Of a stretch of DNA of 64,000 nucleotides, positions 30,557-43,400 are shown in pieces (positions within the stretch are counted from its first letter, which is position 1; each line of letters starts with the position of its first letter). This DNA comes from Tenebrio molitor. Its lineage: Eukaryota > Arthropoda > Insecta > Coleoptera > Tenebrionidae. A program made the position numbers and the translations under genes. The stretch covers positions 10,850,001 through 10,914,000 of the forward strand of contig NC_091049.1 of the NCBI RefSeq assembly GCF_963966145.1, written 5' to 3'. Under the pieces are notes generated by a model. The model saw nothing but the letters and a program-made list of their open reading frames with translations, was not told the origin of the DNA and did no database searches.

Positions 30557-32388
30557 TGTAAAATAATGAATTTCATTTTTCTAAAATAACTTCCAAGTTC
30601 TTCATTTACAAACAAGTGCACTGTACGAGTATTACATCAGTGTAAATTTAATCAATAGCAGAATCGTTGTTATGACGAAAACTCTCAATACCATTTTCAA
30701 AAACAATATTAGAAAATATTATTGGTTACTTACATCTATTAAATTTTCATTCAGTTATTACATTAGAACTGGATATAATGAATACCTAAAATTAAAATAA
30801 TTGCACTGTAGTATTTCAAACAATAATTTCAAATTATTAAAAATAAATAAACAAGTTTATGGTTATCATCTGTCAAGTACACTTGTCAATTGTCAAAATA
30901 AATCGATCTTTCCGTCTACCGTACGATGTAAACTTTTCTTAAGGCATAGAAACTGATGTTCAATTGTGGAATCAAATATTATATCTCAAAATATATTATA
31001 TATTTTGCGAGTTTCTCACAACGCAATGGGTTGTTAGAGTTTGATCGTAAGCTTGGTTGTATACTTAAACGCTGTTCAAAAATCAAAAAACTATTGTGAT
31101 GTAAATGACTTATCTGTCACTGTGATAAGTAATAAGAAATGTCATAAAAATGTGTGTCATTTGCACCGCAATGTTTTTTTGATTTTTGAACAGCGTTTAT
31201 GTTGAAGATTTTTGTCAGGATAATTCATAAGGAATAATGAGCCTGACCAAATTCTCGATGCAACCAACATTACACTTTCGCAACTTATTTTGCAAAAATT
31301 AAAAAAATTACAATTTGTATCCACCACCGCCGTCTTGATGATTGAGATATTTTACTATCAATGGTTTTCTAACGTCACATGAATAACAACAGAATTTTAT
31401 GGTTATGTTGCAGAACGTTTTTGAAAATAAGAAGAGACGAGTGGTGTTATGTTTGCAACAAAATGGAGAGCACTTTCAACATCTGTTGCAAAAAGAATTA
31501 AAACGATCATCATTAAAGAATTATTATTACCTTTGTTTGTTCTTAAGTAGTATGAATTATCATGTAGAATGCAATGACGGAAAAGTTCATTATTCAAGAT
31601 GTAGTGCAGATGTATAATTGATTTCATATAAATGTTCATCAAGTGAGCTGTGTATTTGTAAAAGCACCTTTAATTTAGTTACATCAGAGTTACATTACAA
31701 AAGTCACATTTATGAAGATCATGTCTAATAAATCTTTACTTGGTAAAAATACAAAGACAAAAACAAATAAGAATTACTTTAATTTAATCAGTAAAAAGAT
31801 GTAACATTGCTTTTGAAATCAGCAATGTTAAAATGGACAAAAACTGAAAAATTAGTCAAATCGGGTTCGCGCAGAGCAAGCAACTTTGAAAGTCAAAGTC
31901 ACTAGCTTTAGCTTTACTACCAACAGAAAATCAGATTTTCATGGCTTGCTTAGATACACATTTATATAAAATTTAGTATATCTTGAGTTTGCATGGCTCA
32001 TTTTTTTAGGTGAAAAGTATGGTGATGAGACTTTTTATAAAATTAACAATTGGATATTTGACAAAACATTCAGTTGTTATGCAACCAATTTAACTCCTGT
32101 CTGTGAACGGTGTTATTCACATAATTTTGATAATTTTGATATGGCGCGGGAACCATACATTTTACATTCAGTTTTCACGCCAACTTAATGAAATGGTCAT
32201 TGACCATTTTTCAAGACGAGACGAATCGACCTGATTTTCAAATCTCTTTGTGCTCATAGTTTCAAAATAGGTATTTCCCGGTAACCCTCGAAGTGTAGGA
32301 AGTCAGATTTTCTACACGCCGTGATTGTTGCTGTTTTAATGTCCTGAAATTTGAAACTGAAATGCTGTAAACTTGTTAACATTCTCAG
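30557..32388. other. Mostly gene-free, with a small MITE
   Basis: It may contain upstream exons of the zinc-finger gene, but none is recognisable. At 31213 a string GGAATAATGAGCCTGAC recalls the left edge of the IS630 remnant at 26776. The MITE at 31068-31200 is listed separately. Confidence 0.4.
31068..31200. mobile_element. Short MITE, about 133 bp
   Basis: The 25-bp arms containing GTTCAAAAATCAAAAAAC (left) and its complement (right) form nearly perfect inverted repeats. Related arms bound a larger element at 34380-34735. There is no coding content. Confidence 0.7.
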
Positions 32389-32890
32389 CTATGATATTGT
32401 TATCACAAACAAACTGTTCAAACGTATTTTTACATAAAACACTATTATAAAATTGTGCATCGTATTTCTCAGAAACGTTTTGATTCTTTCCAATGTCGAA
32501 AAACATCTTTTGTTTTCTACAGTTGTCAGAGGCGTGGTGCAGGCTATATTTAGCAATTTGAAAGACTCAAACAATAAATTCGTTAAATTATTCTCAACAA
32601 AAACCTCTGACAAAGGCAGATGATCAGTAGTACTTGCAAAATCTCTTCTCCCTTGTAAGGTACGTACTCCTGATTTTAGTTTGGTACCATCTACAAAAGG
32701 ATAATATTGCAAAACTGTGTTAAACTGTTTTCAGGAAAATTCACATCATTGTGTTCGAAATATCTTGGATCGAAAAGGATAGCAAGTGAATGAGCTGTGA
32801 AAGACATCCGATCTTCAACAGCAACTGTCATTATGCCAGAAACCTCTTTTGCCACTATGTTGTTAAATATTTTTTCTAATTTGCTGTTTT
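32389..32890 (-). pseudogene. hAT transposase C-terminal fragment
   Basis: The minus strand encodes a SGIMTVAVEDRMSFTAHSL stretch, then a frame change near 32710, then LPLSEVFVENN and TTVENKRCFSTLERIKTFLRNTM. This last is the C-terminal dimerisation motif of ZMYM1/KRBA2-like hAT transposases. Only the last ~170 codons survive, with at least one frameshift. No terminal repeats are assigned. Confidence 0.72.
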
Positions 32891-33397
32891 AACAAAGCTG
32901 TTAACGCATCCGGTGTGAATGCGTTAGTAAGCTATTAACACATCTGAAATCTAGGACTTTTTTCAGTTGGTAACACACATTGGCGGCAGCAAATTAACTC
33001 TGGTATTTGCCGCGTTTATGTATAATTCATCTTAATTGCAATGTTTCTTGCGAAAAATGACAATTATGTTTAGTCTATATTCAAAATTAGAATGATTTTA
33101 TTTGTAAAAAAACATGTATTTAATATGCAAATTATAAAAAATAGCATAAAAAATTCGTTTTATAAAACTTAAGAGCACTCGTCATTTACAGGCACTCCTG
33201 CCTGCGGCAGTCGTGCTGCAAATCTGACTCGCGTCTTAATAAAGGTAAGTTTTATAAAACTCATGTTTTAATATACTATTCCTTTTACCAGTGTAGGTAC
33301 TTAGACCAGCATCTTCCACTCTTATTTTATTTCTTACCAATAAAAGCTGTTGTTTAAAAGCATCGACAGCTTTTTGAATCTTTATTTGTAGCATCTA

Positions 33398-33896
33398 CGG
33401 GTGTTATGGAAGTCCACGTAATAAATTTAATCATCAATAGAACTCTTTAAAATAAACATTTCCTAAATATTGACCTTTTTTTTATTCGTCAATTTAATTC
33501 ATGTACAAAAAATCTCATAAGGCGCTGTGATTTTGTCACTTTGACGGCGGATAAAAGTTTGCCCTAACCTTTATCCGGCAAAAACACTGAGGTAACTTAT
33601 ACCTTTAGTTGCTACGCATCTAATACCTTTTTAATGCCAAATAAAAAAATTAAATTTGTATTGCTCATTCATTCACTCAAACGAATTGCTTGACAATTAG
33701 ACTCGAAAAATTGCTAAGCAATACGTTTTCGTTGCAAAAAATATTTATCCGACTAAATGAAACCTCTTGTGTAATTACAGTTGAATAATTTGTTTTGAAA
33801 TTTTTGCCGAAAAAAATTACTTATATAAAAAAAATATTTATTTTAACGAGTCCTACTGGTGACTAAATTTTTTAGGTGGACTTCCATAACACCCTG
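33398..33896. mobile_element. MITE with TA duplication, about 499 bp
   Basis: Ends GGGTGTTATGGAAGTCCAC and its complement before CCCTG, flanked by TA (33396-33397 and 33897-33898). It has no coding content. The CAGGGTGTTA-type end relates it to the IS630-like elements in this window. Confidence 0.75.
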
Positions 33897-34379
33897 TATC
33901 TCTGCTATTATAGTCATGTTTGCTCAAATGTGCAAAGTTTGCAAAACATATTTTTGGCTTCCCTAACTGGTAAACACACATATACCTTTCAATTTAGGTT
34001 AAGGTAGCTGCCATTTCCCGACAGACACGGTACTAAATTTCACAGAAAACTTAGCAGTAAATTTTCGAGAAAATTTAGACCACCGTGTCATACACAAAAT
34101 TACCAAATAAATTTACTACTGAATTTTTGCAGAAATTTACCACTACGTGTTCTAAATCCAACTAAAAATGTACGAAAATTAGCGCAAAAACCCCAAATTG
34201 AAACAGTTGTGCCAGAATGCATGTGCTACCTTTGAAACTTTGAATCCGTTCAATTCAATTGGGTCTTTCGCATTGTGTAGCCATAACGATCAGCTGATGC
34301 CTGTACCAATTTGTGGCTTCTGTGCACATTTCCTGACATTTTTCCTGAAAATTTTAAAATGCGTTGCAAACAAACTACC

Positions 34380-34735
34380 TAAAGTCCATTCAAAAATCAA
34401 AAAACCACCAACGTTGCATTTTCCTCGATAATCTATCGGCAAAGCTGTCTAGTGTAAAATTTGGTGAGACTTGTAATTTTGAGGTTAAATGTTTATAAGT
34501 GTCTTGTTTTTCTGGGCATGTTTAGGTAAAAATAATAAAAATCAATAAATATATGAAACGTGCTGTTAATAAAACAATATGAATGAAATTCAAAGCAATT
34601 GAATTTTATTTTGAATCAAATAAATGTCATAATTTATAGTTACCAACATAGTATGAAAGAATGTCTACCCAGGGTTTTTTAAATTTTACCAACCTAAAGC
34701 AACAGGTGGTGGTTTTTTGATTTTTGAATGGACTT
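34380..34735. mobile_element. MITE, about 356 bp
   Basis: 28-bp inverted ends: AAGTCCATTCAAAAATCAAA at the left and the complement at 34708-34735. They share the CAAAAATCAAAAAAC core with the element at 31068-31200. No coding content. Confidence 0.72.
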
Positions 34736-35405
34736 CACTTGCCACTTTCTGATAAATTCATTACTAAATTTTCTCAACAATTTGCTATTAAATTTTCATA
34801 TATTATACAACTAGAGGATTGAAAATTCTCGATTATACGAGACGTGTTGCCCGGAAACATCACGAGATCGTAGATCGAGTGGTGTTTCCGGCAACACAGG
34901 TTGGTATATTCGAATATACAAAGGTTCGTATATTCGAAATCGCCCTGGTTACTACAATAATCGCTGTAATACATGGTAACTAAAGAAAATCAAAGATTCT
35001 TATTGGTTTATAAAGTAATGAATGATATAGTCTGTGAAATTTAGTAACGTGTCACGCCAGCTTTAATCGATGTAATAATATCGGGTGTTCCTTTAAATTT
35101 CCGGTCAAAGCTAGCCTTGAAGAGTCGTTTGTGAAAGATATAAAGCACTACGGATTACGGATCACGAATCAGGTGTTTAAATTTTACGTTTTTACGTTTT
35201 TGACTATAATTCTAACCTCTTTCTTGTAAGACGGTTTCACATTATTAAAAAACCAAAAAAATTTTGTCAATTTTTTTTGACGTGTCCCGTTTTTCAAAAT
35301 CCAACTGTAATCGGTTAAAATCTCAGATTTGACAGATGATAAAAATATTCAACAGGGTTATTGTTTTCCGAAAACCTTCATTCGATTTATTGATAAAAAT
35401 ACTCA

Positions 35406-36275
35406 CATATTATATCCCGAGTGCAAAATTTTTTATCGGAAATTTTTTTGCAAATGAACGAAAATATCCATAAATGAGGTCAGAAGACCAATTATTAGCA
35501 AATAAGAGCACGAAACGAAGTCGAGGGCTTTTATTTGATAATAATTGGTCTTCTGACCGAATAATATATGGATGCTTGAGTTCATTAGCAAAAAAATTGC
35601 CGATATTAAAATTTTGCACGAGGGGTATACGGCTGATTATTTCCTGAATAGAATGAAACCAAACGCATTATTTCCAATCCTTTTATTCAAAATAATAATA
35701 AAAAAAAAATCAGGTACCGACATTTTTTATCAGATTATTGCACATGTGCATTTTAGAGAAATTTTATCGGTTTTTTTTGTTTTCTCGTTTTGATTGGTCA
35801 ATAGATATTTGTCACGCAATTGGTTGCTAAACACATGAAGGAAATTATCACATATTATATCCCAAGTGCAAAATTTTTTATCGGAAATTTTTTTGCTAAT
35901 GAACGAAAACATCCATAAATGAGGTCAGAAGACCAATTATTAGCAAATAAGAGCACGAGACGAATTCGAGGGCTTTTATTTGATAATAATAATTGGTCTT
36001 CTGACCGAATAATTTATGGATGTTTGAGTTCATTAACAAAAAAATTTTGCACGAGGGGTATACGGCTGATTATTTCCTGAATAGAATGAAACCAAACGCA
36101 TTATTTCCAATCCTTTTTATTCTAAATAATAAAAAAAAAATCAGGTACCGACATTTTTTATCAGATTATTGCACATGTGCATTTTAGAGAAATATTATCG
36201 GGTTACTTTTTGTTTTCTCGTTTTGATTGGTCAATTCACGCAATTGGTTGCTAAACACATGAAGGAAATAATCAA
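35406..36275. repeat. Tandem duplication of a palindrome-bearing unit
   Basis: Two direct copies (about 35406-35848 and 35850-36275) share long near-identical stretches. Each begins with a palindrome of about 200 bp whose arms contain GGTCAGAAGACCAATTATTA and its complement around a centre AGAGCACGA…GAGGGC. The copies differ by small indels. There is no coding content. Confidence 0.8.
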
Positions 36276-37420
36276 TTAAAAAACGGTTTCCTTGAAATAA
36301 TTAATACCTGTCCTGTGACGCCTTTCAGTGTGAGGCATTTGTAAGAGAAAAATTTGTACCCTCAAGTGCGACGGCTCTGAACTCATTATTTTAACATTTA
36401 CACTAATTTAATTCTTATCGCTTTTCTTTGATTTAATGACACAACAAATTTTCTGTTAATTATGTAGATAATACATTTATAATAGCTGCTTTCTACCGTT
36501 TTAAACCGCATAGTTTAGTTCGAAAGCGCTCCGTAATACCGCTTTCGAGGACGCCACTGTCAATACACTGTCAGTTGTCTTGTCACAATTCGACAACAAC
36601 CCCCACTTCAAGTCAAGAACATCTGTGAAGAACAGTATCTATGGATGGACCATTTCTGTTTGATTTCTGTCTGACTCTGCTAGTAGTGCCAGGGCACTGC
36701 TAATGTGGTGCTAATAAATTCGACAATTCCTAACAATTCGTAAGTCGTATTCGGTTTTCGGTTCCTTTCCGTGGCGTATTGGAAGGGTAACCTCGGTGTT
36801 TGGTTGTTCACTTTTTTCTAGTTGTTGCGGTGAGTGTTTGAGAACCCTCTGTGTTGTGATTACAATGAAAAAGTTATCAAGATTTAACACGTGGTAAGTA
36901 CATTTTATTTCCATTTACAACCATTTTACCCTGTTAAACAGTAACCTAACCTAAAAGCGGCCAAACGTTTACGGAAACCATGCTTCCTACTACGATGTCG
37001 GTGATGCACTACATCGACAATTATTATTGTTTTTGTTTGTTTGTTAAAAAATTGCAAGACATTGTTTACTATCATCAGTTTTCCATTCAATATGCATATT
37101 CTTTTTTTTTGGCTCATCTTTTTATTTGTTGTCTTTAGTTCGAAAGTGCCTAAAACTGCTGTGATCCCAGTGACTTCTGTGAGGACTTGTTGCTTGCTGC
37201 CAACTACAATCAACTTCTTTATCATTTATTTGTGAGTGTTTATGGAGTTGTCGCTGGTACACGTGGTAAGTACTTTTTTTTTATCCGACAAGATATTGTT
37301 TTTAACAAATTAGGTAGTACATAGGTATCTGCATATTGGGTATTGGTAAAATGTCGTCAGGTTCATAATAAAACTATGTTCGTTATCGTTATTCATTATT
37401 CAATTCGAAATAGTAATTTA

Positions 37421-37540
37421 TTATACGAGTTTTATAAGACACCATTTGGTCGCAAGTGTTTCTTAAGAGCACGAGGAGCGCAGCGACGACTGCTATAAAC
37501 AAACAAGTGCGACAAAATGGCTTATAAAACGAGTATAATA
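37421..37540. repeat. Short palindromic element
   Basis: Arms TTATACGAGTTTTATAAG and its complement flank a centre GAGCACGAGGAGCGCAGCGACGAC. It is similar in architecture to 35506-35560, 44493-44548 and 62060-62200. Confidence 0.65.
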
Positions 37541-37792
37541 CAATTGTTTTTCTATTTTGCCCCTTAAATTTAAAAAAAGTTCAAAATATAGTGCTAGGAA
37601 AATTATATTTGGCAAATATAAGGGTTGGTAACACTGGTAAATAAACGAACAATTGTAAATTTTGAATTTAAAGTGTCGTGAAGTGCAGTGATCACGTAGC
37701 AACAACTCACTATGAGTCACTGCCAAGATTAAAAATTTAAGTAAATGTTCCTGAAATGCGTATCGAAAAGAACTCCTTTTCGAAACCCGTTT

Positions 37793-38416
37793 AACACATT
37801 GTAAATATCGTCAATTTTATTGCCTTCTTGAAAAACATTAAGATTATTACTTAATTACGTCGAGGGTGCTTCAAACGCAAACTCTTTATTTAGTCAATTT
37901 TTTTAAACGGAACAGCCTGTATTTCGATATACCGTTGGATAGCTTTTTCAATGAGCGTTCAAAAGATATAAGGTGTTTGGCATCTAAAATAAATAGTTTA
38001 TCCACAAATTTCTTTTAAAATGTCAAATATTTCAGATTTTTCTTTAATTTAACTGAACCAAAAAAATACATTTCATCGAGTTTAATATTACTATAGATTT
38101 ACAAAATAATTCAAAAGAGAATAAATTTAACCTTTAATTAACTTAAAAAAAAGAAATAAAAAGAACAGTGGCGGTTGTACACTTTCCAAAAAAAAAAAAA
38201 AATTTGTGGATAAACTATTTATTTTAGATGCCAAACACCTTATATCTTTTGAACGCTCATTGAAAGACCTATCCAACGGTATGTCGAAATACAGGGAGTT
38301 CCATTTAAAAAAATTGACTAAATAAAGAGTTTCCGTTTGAAGCGCCCTCTACGTAATTAAGTAAAAATCTTAATGTTTTTCAACGAGGCAATAAAATTGA
38401 CGATATTTACAATGTT
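37793..38416. mobile_element. Foldback element with ~217-bp arms
   Basis: The left arm (37793-38010) and right arm (38201-38416) are near-perfect inverted copies around a ~190-bp AT-rich centre. The arm order can be followed through GCATCTAAAATAAATAGTTT, AAAGATATAAGG and the outer GTAAATATCGTCAATTTTAT. No coding content. Confidence 0.85.
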
Positions 38417-38589
38417 CTAAAAAAACCTAATCTAAATAATTATCGTCTGTTATATTTTTTATCTACTTTCATACTGTAATGTGCCATATTTCACAATTTT
38501 TTTAAGTGTCGTAATGGCAGTTTTTACGGCACTAGTGCGGTAATAAAGCACTAGTGCAGTAAAGAGACTAAATTTTGCAAAATTTACAA

Positions 38590-39752
38590 CTATTTATTAA
38601 CATAAATTACACAGTTTGAGACATTTTCAATATTGACCCCAGACGCTGTCCCCAAGTTAATGCTGGGCTTTTCCACCATGACGTTACTTGTTGAACGTAG
38701 AGTATCTGAAGAGCCCATTATTTTCGTTGCAATTATTTTCTTATTTTGAACTGATGTTTCAACATATCCCTCTGCAACATTGTCAGACTTCCAGCCTCCA
38801 TGACGCTTGAGAGTATGCATATCTGCCCCTGCATCTGCCAATAATGATGCTGAGGATCTCCGAAAACAATGTCCTGTATAGTTTGCTGGTTCAGATAATC
38901 CAGTAGCGATTTTCTTTGGATTTCCTCCGATTGTATTCACTCCAACAGGCTGCTGGGTACATTTACTTCCCCTGTAGGTGAGAAAAAATCTATCGTGCTT
39001 GGTCTGACTGGGTCGCAAATCCATATATTTTCGAAATAAATCCAAACAACTTATTCCCTGAATATTTCCGTCTGTTATGGCAAATTCCCGTGTAATTTTA
39101 GTTTTTGTATTCGGCAAGGTGATCCAGATAAATTCTCCTTTATCTTGAACGTCTCGTCTCATCAAATTTGTGATCTCCTCGCGTCGACAAGCACCAAAAA
39201 TTCCAAATATCAAAACGACCTGAAAGCATAATACGTTTGAGATTGTTTTTTATTATCTCAGCTCCAATTTACCTTCATAAATAAGAAATCTTTATCATTC
39301 ATTTCCTTAAGAAATTGGTGTATCTCCTCTTTGCAAAAAATGCACGATTTTTTAGGTCGGTATCCTTCTGATTTCCTCTTCAAGAAAGCCACAACCTGAT
39401 GATATTGACTAATGTCAATCTTTATCTTAATCGACACCGTCGTCCGCAACATAGAATACCGGCACCATAAGGAGGATGGTTTTAGCTTCTCTGATTGTTC
39501 CGCAAAATAGGCAAGGACCACCTTTTCAGAGACTTCACGAATTTTCTTGATTTCCATCCATTCTTCAAAATATTTGTACACTATCTCATACCGCTCTTTG
39601 GGTTTGGCAGGAATTAATGTATCTATAGCAGATTGAGCAGCCAATTCTATATCAGAAGGCAAATTTTCCTCTGAATCACTCATTTTTGCACTGACACTGC
39701 AACTTGCTTTCATTGGAACATTTTTGAAAAAAGTAAACAACTTCGTAACCAC
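38590..39752 (-). CDS. Crypton-like tyrosine recombinase, two exons
   Basis: Exon 1 (to 39273) and exon 2 (39219-38590) join in frame across a 53-bp intron (GTAAAT donor, TTTCAG acceptor, 39220-39272). From the Met at 39683 (MSDSEENLPSD) the product is 346 residues; an in-frame Met at 39752 would add 23. Exon 1 encodes a SAM-like core-binding domain. Exon 2 has the catalytic fold: Arg in GACRREEI, Lys in the TKTKITREF hairpin, HCFRR (H-x-x-R), HGGW, and the Tyr nucleophile in EGYVETS. The tetrad looks complete. This matches the YR-only Cryptons known from insects. No reverse transcriptase is nearby, so DIRS is unlikely. AATAAA overlaps the stop codon (AAT AAA TAG). A domesticated single-copy gene is the alternative. 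Confidence 0.85.
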
Positions 39753-40455
39753 GGTTATTAGATAGATTAGCCGCCCTATTATTTTTGCATAAACGCAATT
39801 TTAAAAATTTAATTAAACACAAAAATATTGGTATTAATTATTAAAGTAGATAAAACGTTGTACGATATTTGTATCGTAATGTGTCGTTACGATACTTGAT
39901 GGATTATCCAACTCGCCTTCGGCTTGTTGGACAATTTTTCCATTGCGTATCGTAAAATTCCACATTACGATACACATATCGTAAATAACTATTACAAATT
40001 TTCAAAGTTTGGTTTGTCCGGACACAAAAGAGCGAATAGTTTACTAACAGTAGAAGCTCGACCCATCAAATGTGGTATCTTCCTCTTTGTTTTGACGAGA
40101 GATTTCCAAAAACGCAAAAAAATACTGGGTGTTCCATTTAAAAAAATATAAGTTTGTGTTGCCACCGATACACCAAACACCCTGTATAATCTAAAATATT
40201 TTTAAACCGTGCTCATAACTTGTATGTATAACATGAAATAATAACATTTTTCAAAAAACTTGTATTAACTTAGTAAATCTACTTTGCCAAACCGTTGGGA
40301 CACCCGGTATATGCAGTAAAAACAAACATTCGCTAACGAAAAAACTTTGGAATGCTTAATAAAACATGCACACTAAACCAAAATAAATCTTATACTTAAG
40401 GTAATAAAACAATAAACGGTTTTTAAAATTTTATTCATAAAAAAAACTTAATTAC
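39753..40455. other. Upstream of the recombinase, with an inverted repeat
   Basis: A palindrome at about 39857-39985 has arms with TATCGTAATGTG and its complement around CTCGCCTTCGGCTTG. A TIR-like CAAACACCCTGTATAA lies near 40181. There is no gene. Confidence 0.5.
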
Positions 40456-43400
40456 TTAACACGTTCGCTGCTAACCAAATATAGCTTTCGAACCCCCAGG
40501 GCTCACTAACTTTTTTTTTTGAAATTCAAAATATAAATAGAGAATATGATTAAAAAATTTTTTTTTCATATATTATGTGTCTATTTTGAAAAACGCATAT
40601 GGTGCGTCATCAGCGTATGGCAACTGTTTCAGTCGTCACGCGCTGACAACGCACCGTGTGCGTCTAACTCACATTAAATTTCATAAATCAAAAACAAACT
40701 TTATCAATAGTTAGTTTATTAAAATTTAACACAAAAAAGAAAGATGATTAAAATAACACAGAAAAATTACAATTAAAAAAACAAAACAATATAATAAATG
40801 ATGCACAGAAAAATTACAAGAAAAAACAAACAAAAGAGCAATTTAGCTGGTTAAATTTCGATGAAATTCTTCGAAACAGGGTTCTAAACAAAAACCGGCT
40901 TTGCAAACCTTACACTCGTAAATTGTGTCTTTCCGCAACCCTTTTTGGTAACAATTTTTGCAACGTTTCCGCAGAGTTTTGCCTTTAGCACTAGGCGAAC
41001 AATGACTTACAAAATGTGTTAGGACTGTTGGAGAATATTCTACAGGTTTTTCTGGAAGCAAATTTTTTATAATATTTAATCTAAAATCGTAGAAGGACAT
41101 GCGCGGATTCGTATATTTTTTATAAAAAAAATGAATTTAACAGTAGCAACTGAAAGATGTGTATACTAATTTTTTTGTACCATCTCAAAGTTTTTCTGTG
41201 ACACGGATAATATGAAAGATATTGATCTTGTCGATCAATACCGCCCATATTTTCATTATATTTTAAAATTGGTAACGGTTTTGATTTCGAATTACCTCTT
41301 TTATCGAAATAATCAACCAAGCGATTTTCAAATTCGGTACTGATAAAAGTCACGTCTCTTTTGTCTCTCCATTTTGCCACCAGTACACCGTTGGCATAGT
41401 TGGCCACAGTTTCCCCAGCTATTAGTTTTGCCGTTGTAACTTGCGTTGGTGTATTTTTCCTATTGACCCGCAAAGTGCCCGTACTATAGGTTTTTCTGTC
41501 TAATAATTGTTTTGCCAAATTATAACTATTGGAAAAATTGTCCATATAAATGGCATGTCCTACATCCAGTTTTTCATGCAACAAATGCAGCACTACATTT
41601 GCCGCATGCCCTACACCTCCAAAATCCCCTAGTGCCCCTGTATATATTAAAAATTTAATGATGGTCCCTGATGGTTCAGTTAACATGTAAAATTTTACCC
41701 CGTATTTATGTCTTTTATTTGGGATGTATTGACGAAAGCTTAGACGCCCTCGCCAAAGAACCATGGATTCATCAATGCATAAATTTCGTTGTGGATAATA
41801 AATATCCAGCATTTTTTTATTAAAATAATCAATTAGGGGACTTATTTTACACAAGCGGTTCTCTGGGTTAACGCCTGCGGGTGGATTTGGCGCAAAATGC
41901 AAGCAACGTAAAATTGAAAGAAACCCCTCGCGACCCATTGATTCTCGAAAAATCGGAATGTTAAAAAAGTCGATTGGTTTTTCAGTAGTCTTCCAATCGT
42001 GGCAGCTGAATGGTCCCCATATGGAAAAGTAAACCCAGAAAAACTTTGAATTCGTTCGTTGTAACTGGCCTCCAACGCGATATTCTAGCATGTTCGACCG
42101 ACCCTCGTTGCAAAAAAACAATTTCGGCTTGTTTATTTGTTTCGTCAACAATCAAAGCGCATATTTGTTCATCGAACAGTAGATTGAAAATGTCCATTGG
42201 CTGATCTCCTGTAATAAAAGTAAATTTTGAACAACCAGTTTTAAATATTTGAGAGCTATGTAACAAAAACAAACGAGCAATGCGTACTAAAATTTTACCC
42301 TAAAGCAGGTATAAAACTGTGGCTTATTGAGAATTTACATTCTATTAGAAACAAGATAATATCGTATAAGCCAGAAACCCAACCACCAGGTATCAGCTAC
42401 AAGTACCTGCTCAAGACCCTATAATCCCTAATATGCATTCTGTAGGATATTGAAAAGAAAGTACTGTCTTGTTCCACAATAACAAGTAAGATTTTAGAGA
42501 AATAAATTCTTACCTGCATACGGTACTAAAAACTGCTCCGTTTTCTCAAACTGAAAATTCACTAAATCACCGGTTTTCTGCCAATCAATTACTGAGGTTG
42601 ATGGCGGTGGCGGTGGTGAGGACAGAGGTTGAGAAGCTGGTGATTGACGCGATTCTTCCTGTTTGTCTCCAGGGCACTTAAGTCAGTTTTAGTTGACTTA
42701 AGCCTACCTAAACGAAGAGCTTTGTTCGATTTTCTCCGTGATCCACAATTCGTTAAATCAAAATTGACTTACCTTTTTTGCGGACCGCGAAGAGACCATG
42801 GACCGATTGGCATGGGTGGAATTCGACGATAATTTTGGACTTCGGTGCCACTTCAATTAAGTGGGTTTCACGACACGAGACGATGAGTACGAAAACTAGG
42901 TGTGTTCACAAGGACGGTCAAATTCGAAGTCTCTGTTTCTTCTTTCTTCCAAAAATGTCCCTCACTCGCGGGGGATCTTTCGTCAACCCCGATTTTGCAC
43001 GAAATTGTGAATCGGTTAACGCGCAATAACCAATGACAGAGGGTGCAACTATTTTCGAATTGAATTTTAAAGCTAACTTAAACTACGCGCTAAAACTAAA
43101 CCGAACAAAACCAAACAAAAATGAAAAGAACTAAAATTAACTATTTACAAACGCCAACACTTCCTGTTCATCAGCAGTTCCTTCATCGTCTTCTCCTAAA
43201 TTTCGGTCCTCGAGCTCTTCATCTTCCACCTCTTGCTCCGATGAGGCCTCGTCGTCTTTTGTGAGCAAGGCCCATTCGTCTATATCTTCATCCGAATCGT
43301 ACAATAACCGCTCTAGATCATCTTCGGTTAAATACTTTTTCAACGCCGTTTTAGACGACCTTTTTGGTTGTTTACGAGGCGGAGATTCTGTTTCGCGGCT

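Larger units (their letters stand above)
32891..38589. other. Gene-poor region rich in palindromic repeats
   Basis: No supported gene in 5.7 kb. It contains MITEs at 33398-33896 and 34380-34735, a pair of duplicated palindromes at 35406-36275, a short palindrome at 37421-37540 and a foldback at 37793-38416, listed separately. Confidence 0.55.

Noticed and set aside
36711..37235. Short frames on both strands with signal-like hydrophobic stretches
   Set aside because: AT-rich chance frames, no motif, no splice context.
40540..40680. GC-containing repeats such as GGTGCGTC and GTGTGCGTC as a regulatory array
   Set aside because: Probably piggyBac subterminal DNA; too few and irregular to call.
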